A stretch of 64,000 nucleotides of DNA from assembly GCF_011516885.1 (NCBI RefSeq), contig NZ_WOTD01000002.1, positions 62,001 to 126,000 on the forward strand, in the 5' to 3' direction. The number at the start of each line of letters is the position of its first letter. Position 1 is the first letter of the stretch. Below, piece by piece: positions 33,101 through 42,312 of this stretch. The notes beneath the pieces are model-generated. The model made no database searches, was not told where the DNA came from, and saw only the letters and a program-made list of their open reading frames with translations. The stretch comes from Acetobacter lambici. GTDB taxonomy: Bacteria; Pseudomonadota; Alphaproteobacteria; Acetobacterales; Acetobacteraceae. A program made the position numbers and the translations under genes.

Positions 33101-36052
33101 ATGCCCACCTCTTCCGCACAGGCTGCCGCCGGGCAGCAGACCGACATGTCCGTTCTGGCGACCCTGACGCCAGAAGCCCTTGCCGCGTGCCTGACGCGGG
33201 AGTTGAGGGATGCCACACCAGATGATGCGGCCATCCCCCCGCGGGATGAGGCCGTGGCCATTTTCCGGCGGCATCTGGGGCGGTATCAGGCGGATGTTCG
33301 CAAACGCTTTGAGCGGTATGAACTCAAGGGAGCAGCAGCGGCCAAAACCCTTGCCACCTTTGCCGATGTTATGCTGCGCGCCATTGTCGATCTGGCCGTG
33401 CGGGCCACAACACCGGACGAGCCACCTGCCATGGGGAGCCGTTCAGGCTTTGCGGTTGCCGCAACGGGGGGGTACGGGCGCGGGCTTTTGGCCACGTTCA
33501 GCGATATTGACCTGCTGTTCCTGATCGCGCAGGGCGCGGGGGAGCGCGCGCACCCGGTTGTGGAATACGTGCTGTATTTTTTGTGGGATCTTGGGGTCAA
33601 GGTTGGTCACGCCACACGCACGATTGATGAATGTATTGCCGAGGCCTCCAAGGACACAACAGTCCGCACGGCTCTGCTGGATGCGCGGTTGCTGGAGGGG
33701 GACACGGCACTGTTTGCCATGTTCGAAGCCCGCTACATCCTCTCCTGCGTGGAGGCGGGGGCCGCGGGCTTTATCCATGACAAGCGGCGGGAGCGGCTGG
33801 AGCGGCATCGTAAGTTTGGTGACAGCCCCTATCTGGTCGAACCCAACATAAAGGAAGGGCGCGGCGGGCTGCGGGACCTGCAAACCCTGTACTGGATGTG
33901 CCGCAACACTTTTGGCACCCGCCATGTGCGCGACCTGCTGGCCCCCGAATTCATATGGATGGGTCTGCTCACGGAGCAGGAAGCTGCCCGTGCGCGCCGG
34001 TCATGGGACTTTTTGTGGACCGTGCGCCTGCATCTGCATTACGTGGCCGGACGGGCGGAAGAACGCCTGACGTTTGACATGCAGCCCGTTATTGGCGCGC
34101 GCATGGGCTATACCCGCCATGGCCGCCAGAATGGGGTGGAGCGGTTCATGCGCCATTACTTCCTGACCGCGCGGGAAGTCATGCGCCTGACCCATGTGCT
34201 CGAACCCGCCGTGCTGCGGCAGGCGCAAGGCCCGGTGGCCAACGCGGCCAAGCCGGACGAGGCCATGCGTGAGGCGGGCTTTACCCTGCTGGATGGGCAG
34301 ATATTGCCTGACCGTGGTGTGTCCTTTGATCAGGATCCCATTAAAATGATGCAGATTCTGGACTGGGCGCGTATCCGCCGCCGTCCGCTGCATCCGCTGG
34401 CCCGCCATCAGCTTATCCGCTGGGAGCGCCGGGCCATTACCCTGCGTGATGACCCCGAGGCTGCGCGTATCTTCCTCGATCTGCTGTGTGGCGATACATC
34501 CGAGGACGAGCAGCGCCCGCGCAGGCGGGGTGCAGCCGTTGTGGCCCCACCTCCTGCGGAGGAAAATACGCCTGTCTATTCCGCCGCCTATGGCAGCCAC
34601 CCGCCATCGGGGCATTCCTACTGGCTGCATATTCTGAACGAGACCGGTATTTTCGGCCGCCTCATTCCCGATTGGGCGCGTATTGTCGGGCAGATGCAGT
34701 TCGATACCTACCATGTGTTCACAGTGGATGAGCATACGGTGGAAGCCATTCGCATTCTGGACGAAGTGGCGGCCGGGCGCATGGCGGCCGAAATTCCCAT
34801 TGCGTATGAACTGATCAAGGGCCTGCATTCGCGCCGTGCCCTGTATATGGCCGTACTGCTGCATGACGTGGCCAAGGGCCGTGGTGGCGACCATTCGGAA
34901 ATCGGGGCGGAAATTGCCGCCGAACTCTGTCCCCGCCTCGGTATGTCGGGGGAGGAGACGGAAACGGTGTCGTGGCTGGTGCTACACCACCTCCTGCTCA
35001 GTCATACCGCCTTCCAGCGTGATATTGACGACCCCAAAACCATTCTGGATGTGGCCGATATTGTGCAGTCGCCCGAGCGGCTGCGCCTTTTGCTGCTGCT
35101 GACCATTGTGGATATGCGCGCAGTCAGTTCGCGCGTGTGGAACGCGTGGAAGGCAACACTCCTGCGCGAGCTATATTTGCGCGTGGCGGAAGTTCTGGCC
35201 GGTGGCCTGTCCACCACGGAGCGTGACGTGCGCGTGCGCCACGCCAAGGACGTAACAGCCGAAATTCTGGGCGAGGAAGGTGTGCCCCAGCGCGATATCG
35301 AGCACTTTCTGGGCTTGGGTTACGCTGGGTACTGGCTGTCGTTCGATTACGAAACACACAGCCGCCATGCCCGCCTGATCCGTGATGCGGATGCGCGTGG
35401 CGCTCCTCTTACGGTGGAGGTTCTGCCCCTGCCTGCGCGGGGTGTAACCGAGGTAACCGTTTATACGGTGGACGTGCCGGGCCTGTTCTCCAAGATCGCG
35501 GGTGCTCTTGCGCTGGCCGGAGCCTCCATTGTGGATGCGCGCATCCATACCATGACCCACGGCATGGCGCTTGATACCTTCTGGATTCAGGACACATCAG
35601 GTCAGGCGTATGAGGAAACACACCGTCTGGCGCGCCTGACATCGCTGATCGAGCAGGGGTTGAGCGGGCAGCTTGATATTGGGGCGGAAATTGCCCGTGC
35701 GGGTTTTGGCCACATGCCGCTGCGCATGCGCGCTATTCATGTTCCCCCGCGTGTGGTGGTGGATAATGGCGTGTCCAACACCTACACGGTGATCGAAATT
35801 AACGGCCGCGACCGTCCCGGCCTGCTGCATGACGTAACAGCCGCCATGAGCCGGGAGAACCTTCAGATCGCCTCCGCTCACATTACCACCTACGGCGTAC
35901 GGGCGGTGGACGTGTTCTACGTCAAGGACCTGTTTGGTCTCAAGATTACGGACAAGAAGAGGCTGGAGGAAATCCGCGAACGTCTGCTGGCCGGACTGAA
36001 GGAGGCGGAAGCCGAAGCATCCGCCTGCGCCAACGCCCGTTATTCAGCCTAG
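33101..36052 (+). CDS. glnD: Bifunctional [protein-PII] uridylyltransferase/uridylyl-removing enzyme
   Basis: 983 residues, the nitrogen sensor that uridylylates PII when glutamine is low and reverses this when it is high. Domains in order: nucleotidyltransferase with ATGGYGRGLLATFSDIDLLF (about 121-141), HD phosphohydrolase with HDVAKGRGGDHSEIG (about 589), and two ACT domains (about 780-855 and 893-970; VPGLFSKIAGALALAGASIV and RPGLLHDVTAAMSRENLQI). All key motifs are complete. A Ser/Ala-rich N-terminal tail of about 25 residues makes the exact start uncertain; 33146 is an alternative. The last 9 nt overlap the end of the convergent Nudix gene. Confidence 0.97.
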   Translation: MPTSSAQAAAGQQTDMSVLATLTPEALAACLTRELRDATPDDAAIPPRDEAVAIFRRHLGRYQADVRKRFERYELKGAAAAKTLATFADVMLRAIVDLAVRATTPDEPPAMGSRSGFAVAATGGYGRGLLATFSDIDLLFLIAQGAGERAHPVVEYVLYFLWDLGVKVGHATRTIDECIAEASKDTTVRTALLDARLLEGDTALFAMFEARYILSCVEAGAAGFIHDKRRERLERHRKFGDSPYLVEPNIKEGRGGLRDLQTLYWMCRNTFGTRHVRDLLAPEFIWMGLLTEQEAARARRSWDFLWTVRLHLHYVAGRAEERLTFDMQPVIGARMGYTRHGRQNGVERFMRHYFLTAREVMRLTHVLEPAVLRQAQGPVANAAKPDEAMREAGFTLLDGQILPDRGVSFDQDPIKMMQILDWARIRRRPLHPLARHQLIRWERRAITLRDDPEAARIFLDLLCGDTSEDEQRPRRRGAAVVAPPPAEENTPVYSAAYGSHPPSGHSYWLHILNETGIFGRLIPDWARIVGQMQFDTYHVFTVDEHTVEAIRILDEVAAGRMAAEIPIAYELIKGLHSRRALYMAVLLHDVAKGRGGDHSEIGAEIAAELCPRLGMSGEETETVSWLVLHHLLLSHTAFQRDIDDPKTILDVADIVQSPERLRLLLLLTIVDMRAVSSRVWNAWKATLLRELYLRVAEVLAGGLSTTERDVRVRHAKDVTAEILGEEGVPQRDIEHFLGLGYAGYWLSFDYETHSRHARLIRDADARGAPLTVEVLPLPARGVTEVTVYTVDVPGLFSKIAGALALAGASIVDARIHTMTHGMALDTFWIQDTSGQAYEETHRLARLTSLIEQGLSGQLDIGAEIARAGFGHMPLRMRAIHVPPRVVVDNGVSNTYTVIEINGRDRPGLLHDVTAAMSRENLQIASAHITTYGVRAVDVFYVKDLFGLKITDKKRLEEIRERLLAGLKEAEAEASACANARYSA

Positions 36053-36916
36053 AACCGCGCTCCGTCCCGGACTGGCGGGGGAAAGCCCCCGGTCCAGCCC
36101 GGTGCGCAGGGCCATGCCTTCCGCACTGGTGGGGTCAATCAGCCCGGTGCGCAGGAACAGGTCGATCAGCACCAGATTGACGTTGAACTTGAATGCGTCC
36201 GTATCGCGCACAATGCGGTAGGCTTCGGTTAATGGGAGCAGGGTAAAGCTTTCAACCTCACCATCGGCCGCACTGGGTTCAAAGCTTTCGGGCAGGTACA
36301 GGTCGTAGCAGTATAAAATATCGCGCCGCAGACCTTCTGCTCGGTCCAGAGCATAGACCAGCCTGCCAGACTGCACGGCCTGCTCCGCCAGAACTGCGGG
36401 TATGCTGGCCTCTTCAGCAGCTTCCTTCACCAGTGCTTCACGCGGGGTGTGGCCTGCGGGCATGCCACCTGCCACCAGATGATCAAGTTTGGAGGGGTCC
36501 AGCCTTTTGTTGGCCGCCCGCCGTCCGGTCCACAGGTGCAGCCCGTCCGCCTTGCGCACCAGTCCGTTCATATGCACGCCTGTTGCCACAAACCCGAACA
36601 GGGGCAGGGCACCGCGGTCTATGCGGCCCACAACGGGCTGGTCCATATCCGGGTAGACGTCGAACAGTTCATGGTGGGATTTGTAAAATCCTTCTTGCGC
36701 CAGTTCTTCTCCCAAGGCTTCAAGCCCGGAGGGGTGGGGGATGTTAAAACCTTTGTCTGGTGTGCCAAATCCGGCTTTTTCCATGCGGGTGAACAACGCG
36801 GGCGCGAGCCAGCCTGAAGGGGTGCCGCCAAGGGCAAGGGGGGCGCGTGCTCCCGGAAGAATGACCGTGTTGCAGTCTGTCAGGTGCCGGAGGAACGGGC
36901 TTGCATTGGAAGGCAT
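36044..36916 (-). CDS. Nudix hydrolase with DUF4743-type N-terminal domain
   Basis: 290 residues from ATG 36916 (MPSNASPFLRHLTDCN); the frame is open to 37066. The N-terminal third is the DUF4743 type seen with thiamine-pyrophosphokinase-like Nudix enzymes. The Nudix part has GFVATGVHMNGLV, LDPSKLDHLVAGGMPAGHTPREALVKEAAEEASIP, whose catalytic EAAEEAS helix keeps the metal-binding glutamates, but the Nudix box is relaxed (T for the first E, K for R, S for G), as is common in this subfamily. Substrate unknown; a role on damaged thiamine diphosphate has been proposed for relatives. Divergent from the ABC exporter, convergent and 9 nt overlapping with glnD. Confidence 0.88.
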   Translation of the reverse strand: MPSNASPFLRHLTDCNTVILPGARAPLALGGTPSGWLAPALFTRMEKAGFGTPDKGFNIPHPSGLEALGEELAQEGFYKSHHELFDVYPDMDQPVVGRIDRGALPLFGFVATGVHMNGLVRKADGLHLWTGRRAANKRLDPSKLDHLVAGGMPAGHTPREALVKEAAEEASIPAVLAEQAVQSGRLVYALDRAEGLRRDILYCYDLYLPESFEPSAADGEVESFTLLPLTEAYRIVRDTDAFKFNVNLVLIDLFLRTGLIDPTSAEGMALRTGLDRGLSPASPGRSAVLG

Positions 36917-37035
36917 AAGGGCAAAGGTCCTGTTCTTGCTGTGCCAAAACACGAACGCTGTTATCGGGGCATAAAACGGGCATGGCAAGGTGGCGGGGGG
37001 TTGCAAAAACTGCCTGACGTGCCACATCCGGGGGC

Positions 37036-38841
37036 ATGTCCCCCCGTAGAGCAGTGTCTGGCCCACTCAATAGGCCGGTTTCTTATACTTTTACCCGTTT
37101 GTTGCCTTACCTTTGGCCGCAGGAGAACAAGGCATTACGCTGGCGCGTTCTGTTGGTGCTGCTGGTTCTTGTGGCCGGAGAGCTGGCCACGCTGGCTGTG
37201 CCCATTGTGTATAGCAAGGTGGTAGACAGGTTTGTGCACCCTAGCAGCATGGCCATGGCGCCTGCATTGCTAATTGTCAGCTACGGGCTGGTGCGCCTTG
37301 TGTCTGGCGCGCTGACCAACCTGCGGGATTCCCTGTTTGCTCCCATACGCTTCCGTGTGGCGCGGCAGGCGGCCTATCGCAGTTTTGCGCATATGCACAG
37401 GCTGTCCCTGCGCTTCCATCTGGACAGGCGCACAGGCGGGGTTACACGGGCCATAGAGCGGGGAACCGAGGCGGTGGAGACCCTGCTGCGGATGCTGATG
37501 TCCCTCTCCCCCACCATTTTGCAGGCGTTGCTGGTCATGGGGGTTATCTGGCGGCTGTTCAATTGGACCTATGTTGCCGTGATCGCGCTTATGATCATGA
37601 CCTACATTGTGTTCACGGTCCGCTTTACGTCATGGCGGCTGGGTATTCGCCGCCGTATGAACGATACAAATAGCGAGGCATCGGGCCGGGCACTGGACAG
37701 CCTGCTTAATTACGAAACCGTGAAATATTTTGGCAACGAGCAGCACGAGGCCAACCGCTACGACAACGCACAGGCCCGTTACGAAAAAGCCGCCATGAAA
37801 ACCCAGTACTCGCTGGGGCTGCTTAACTTTGGTCAGGCCGCCATTATCGCCATCTCGCTGGCTGCCATCATGCTGCTTGGTGGGCATGACGTGGAGGCAG
37901 GGCATATTACGGTGGGGGACTTTGTTATGGTCAACACCTACCTGCTCCAGCTTTATGGTCCGTTGAACTTTCTGGGCTCCGTATATTCAGGCATTCGCAC
38001 GGCACTGGTTGATCTCGAACACATGCTCAGCTTGACGGAGGAGGATGTGGAGGTGGCCGATCCTGCGGCCCCGCTCCCCATTGCCACGCGTCTGGCGGGA
38101 TCAGCCCCCGCGCGGGTGGCTTTTGAGGATGTGCATTTTGGGTATCGACCCGAGCGCGAAATCCTGCATGGGATCAGTTTTGCTGTGCAGCCCGGGCACA
38201 AGGTTGCCATTGTCGGCAGCACGGGGGCGGGCAAGTCCACCATAAGCCGCCTTCTGTTCCGGTTTTACGATACGTGGTCGGGGTCCGTTATGGTGGATGG
38301 GCATGACGTGCGCCATTACCGTCAGGCGGACCTGAGAGCAGCCATAGGCGTTGTGCCGCAGGATACCGTGCTGTTCAACGACAGCATAGGCTACAACATC
38401 GCCTACGGGCGGCTGGGGGCTACTCCCGCGCAGGTGGAGGAGGCGGCCCGTCTGGCCCAGATCCATGATTTTATCATGACCCTGCCCGAAGGGTATGAAA
38501 CACAGGTGGGCGAACGGGGGCTGAAGCTCTCCGGTGGGGAAAAGCAGCGTGTGGCCATAGCCCGCACGATTTTAAAAGACCCACGCGTTCTTGTGCTTGA
38601 CGAGGCCACGAGTGCGTTGGACACACATACGGAAAAAGAAATTCAGGCAGCCCTTAAAACTGTCTCGGCCAACCGGACTACCCTTGTGATCGCGCACCGG
38701 CTTTCCACCATTGTGGATGCGGACGAAATTCTGGTCATGGGGCGCGGGCTGGTTGTGGAGCGTGGCACGCATGCACAACTGCTGGCGGCACAGGGCCATT
38801 ACGCGGCCATGTGGGCTGCGCAGGCCACGGGGGAGGGCTGA
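37036..38841 (+). CDS. Atm1-type ABC exporter (fused permease-ATPase)
   Basis: 601 residues: six hydrophobic helices in residues 30-310, then an ATPase domain with Walker A VGSTGAGKST (about 392), Q-loop GVVPQDTVLFNDS, signature LSGGEKQR (about 498) and Walker B VLVLDEATSALDTHTE. Family markers of Atm1/HMT1 are EASGRALDSLLNYETVKYFGNE and NTYLLQLYGPLNFLGSVY. Bacterial Atm1 exports glutathione-bound metals or persulfides and supports iron-sulfur and metal homeostasis at the inner membrane, which fits gshB and suf in the same segment. A homodimer is expected. Close downstream is a small uncharacterised gene. Confidence 0.93.
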   Translation: MSPRRAVSGPLNRPVSYTFTRLLPYLWPQENKALRWRVLLVLLVLVAGELATLAVPIVYSKVVDRFVHPSSMAMAPALLIVSYGLVRLVSGALTNLRDSLFAPIRFRVARQAAYRSFAHMHRLSLRFHLDRRTGGVTRAIERGTEAVETLLRMLMSLSPTILQALLVMGVIWRLFNWTYVAVIALMIMTYIVFTVRFTSWRLGIRRRMNDTNSEASGRALDSLLNYETVKYFGNEQHEANRYDNAQARYEKAAMKTQYSLGLLNFGQAAIIAISLAAIMLLGGHDVEAGHITVGDFVMVNTYLLQLYGPLNFLGSVYSGIRTALVDLEHMLSLTEEDVEVADPAAPLPIATRLAGSAPARVAFEDVHFGYRPEREILHGISFAVQPGHKVAIVGSTGAGKSTISRLLFRFYDTWSGSVMVDGHDVRHYRQADLRAAIGVVPQDTVLFNDSIGYNIAYGRLGATPAQVEEAARLAQIHDFIMTLPEGYETQVGERGLKLSGGEKQRVAIARTILKDPRVLVLDEATSALDTHTEKEIQAALKTVSANRTTLVIAHRLSTIVDADEILVMGRGLVVERGTHAQLLAAQGHYAAMWAAQATGEG

Positions 38842-38906
38842 CCCAACAGGTCGTTGCCATCGCGCCGAATCCGGCAGATGCTGCAAAAAACGTAAGGAGT
38901 AAAAAC

Positions 38907-39221
38907 ATGGCGGATACTCACGCACACGCCACAACGGAGCCAGAAAATACAGCCAGCGCCGAACCGCGCATGGATGTGCCCGAAGACCTAGCCCGCTGCG
39001 CTATGGTGATCGAACACGCCATTGACCATTTGCGGAACGAAAAGTTTCCGCCACTGGCCGTGGCCTCGGCATTGCTGGGCGGATCGCTGGGTGTGATGGC
39101 CCGCAGCATGGACAAGGAGACCATTCTGCGTATCCTTGACTCCGCCGCGCAAAGCGTGCGTTTGGGCGATGTTCATGCCTCCGTCATGGCCGATGGTGGC
39201 AGTGAAAGCGACAAAGCCTGA
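38907..39221 (+). CDS. Uncharacterised small helical protein
   Basis: 104 residues, start set by AAGGAGT 7 nt before ATG 38907. An acidic, Ala/Thr-rich N terminus (about 25 residues) is followed by predicted helices DVPEDLARCAMVIEHAIDHLRN and FPPLAVASALLGGSLGVMARSMDKETILRILDSAAQSVRLG. No signal peptide, metal motif or family name is recognised. The PPLAVASALLGGSLG stretch could be a short buried helix or half a membrane helix. It follows the Atm1-type exporter by 65 nt and may be cotranscribed. Strong ribosome site and codon use support a real gene. Confidence 0.7.
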   Translation: MADTHAHATTEPENTASAEPRMDVPEDLARCAMVIEHAIDHLRNEKFPPLAVASALLGGSLGVMARSMDKETILRILDSAAQSVRLGDVHASVMADGGSESDKA

Positions 39222-39231
39222 GCTTCAACCC

Positions 39232-39260
39232 TTGACTGGAGGCGATGGCTCAGTCATAAG
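39232..39260 (+). promoter_or_regulatory. Probable promoter of rpmB
   Basis: TTGACT (39232-39237) and CATAAG (39255-39260) stand 17 nt apart, about 80 nt before the rpmB start. The -35 matches 5/6; the -10 is weaker at 4/6. Confidence 0.55.
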
Positions 39261-39340
39261 CCGCGCCAATCCTGAATGTGGTCGCCGGGCATTTGTCTCG
39301 GCCCTCTAGTTCCTTTTTTGTTTAAGACAAGGATGAGACA

Positions 39341-39646
39341 ATGTCCCGTCGTTGCCAGATCACCGGCAAAGGCGTGCTGACCGGAAATAACGTCAGTCAT
39401 GCCAACAACAAGTCCCGTCGTCGTTTTCTGCCCAACCTGCAGGAAGCGTCCCTGACGTCCGAAATCCTCGGTTCCGCCGTCCGTATGCGTGTTAGCACGC
39501 GCGGTCTGCGCACCATTGAGCACAATGGTGGCCTGGATTCCTTCCTGCTGAGTACGCCTAACCGCAAGCTCCCCACGGAAGCACAGGTTATCAAGCGCCG
39601 CGTTCTGCGCGTGCAGGCCAAGAAGCAGGCCGCCGCTGGCGCCTGA
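39341..39646 (+). CDS. rpmB: 50S ribosomal protein bL28
   Basis: 101 residues starting [34 protein letters not shown], the standard bL28 beginning, with the C-terminal extension usual in alphaproteobacteria ([14 protein letters not shown]). No cysteine pairs, so this is the zinc-free type. A large-subunit protein. In this window it stands 5' to fusA, separated by 229 nt containing repeats and hairpins. Confidence 0.97.
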   Translation: MSRRCQITGKGVLTGNNVSHANNKSRRRFLPNLQEASLTSEILGSAVRMRVSTRGLRTIEHNGGLDSFLLSTPNRKLPTEAQVIKRRVLRVQAKKQAAAGA

Positions 39647-39652
39647 TTCAGG

Positions 39653-39665
39653 GCTTTTGTCTATC
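39653..39665 (+). repeat. Direct repeat copy 1 in the rpmB-fusA gap
   Basis: GCTTTTGTCTATC occurs here and again at 39744-39756, 91 nt apart. The two are exact over 13 nt. They flank a long imperfect hairpin; a role as transcription-factor sites is possible but unproven. Confidence 0.6.
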
Positions 39666-39670
39666 CGTGG

Positions 39671-39709
39671 GAACCGGGGTCTGCCACATTAGGTGACAGA
39701 ACCCGGTTT
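39671..39709 (+). terminator. Imperfect hairpin after rpmB
   Basis: GAACCGGG, TCTG and CAC on the left pair with GTG, CAGA and CCCGGTTT on the right, with two single mismatches and a short loop. No T-run follows (TCTGCGG), so this may be a weak terminator or processing site. Confidence 0.5.
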
Positions 39710-39743
39710 CTGCGGTTCAGGCGTCTGCCACTCCTTGTCAGGC

Positions 39744-39756
39744 GCTTTTGTCTATC
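39744..39756 (+). repeat. Direct repeat copy 2 in the rpmB-fusA gap
   Basis: Second exact copy of GCTTTTGTCTATC, about 120 nt before the fusA start. Confidence 0.6.
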
Positions 39757-39779
39757 GGCCGGTGTCCGGCAGCCGGCTT

Positions 39780-39799
39780 CCTGAAAAAATATTTTCAGG
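39780..39799 (+). promoter_or_regulatory. Small hairpin in the fusA leader
   Basis: CCTGAAAA and TTTTCAGG make an 8-bp stem with an AATA loop about 76 nt before the fusA start. It could be an operator or leader structure. Confidence 0.4.
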
Positions 39800-39875
39800 T
39801 GGCACCATACGGCGTTCGGCGGCCACAGGCGCGAGGGTTCTCCTGTCGCGCCTTACCTGTTTTCTGGAGGTTTTC

Positions 39876-41963
<2,088 letters not shown>

Positions 41964-41997
41964 GTTTTTCCTCCTTCGGGTTGAAAAAAGCATCAAG

Positions 41998-42027
41998 GCC
42001 GCTTCCCTTCGGGGAGGCGGCTTTTTT
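41998..42027 (+). terminator. Intrinsic terminator of fusA
   Basis: GCCGCTTCCC pairs with GGGAGGCGGC around a UUCG tetraloop (one T/G pair), followed by six Ts. A textbook rho-independent terminator 34 nt after the fusA stop. Confidence 0.95.
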
Positions 42028-42057
42028 GTTGCGTGGTGTGCCAGATTGTGGTGCGCA

Positions 42058-42105
<48 letters not shown>

Positions 42106-42271
42106 CAGTCTGGCTGGCATGGCGTATTTAATTTTGAGTTGGGAAGTCAGGCCAAGAACAGGGAGGAGCGCAAGTAGGGCTTGCCCCCGTGTCCTGTGCG
42201 TTACGCTCTGACAGATATGCCCGCTCAGCTAGAAGATGGTGCGGGCCTTAGCCTTGGTTTGCGTCAGGTCT

Positions 42272-42299
42272 GGCGGCAAACAGGGGGGTGTTTGCCGCC
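42272..42299 (-). terminator. Hairpin downstream of ppc
   Basis: GGCGGCAAACA and TGTTTGCCGCC form a perfect 11-bp stem with a six-G loop on the plus strand, 13 nt beyond the ppc stop. A T-run is lacking on the minus strand, so termination may be partial. Confidence 0.6.
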
Positions 42300-42312
42300 T
42301 TTGGTTGGGGTG

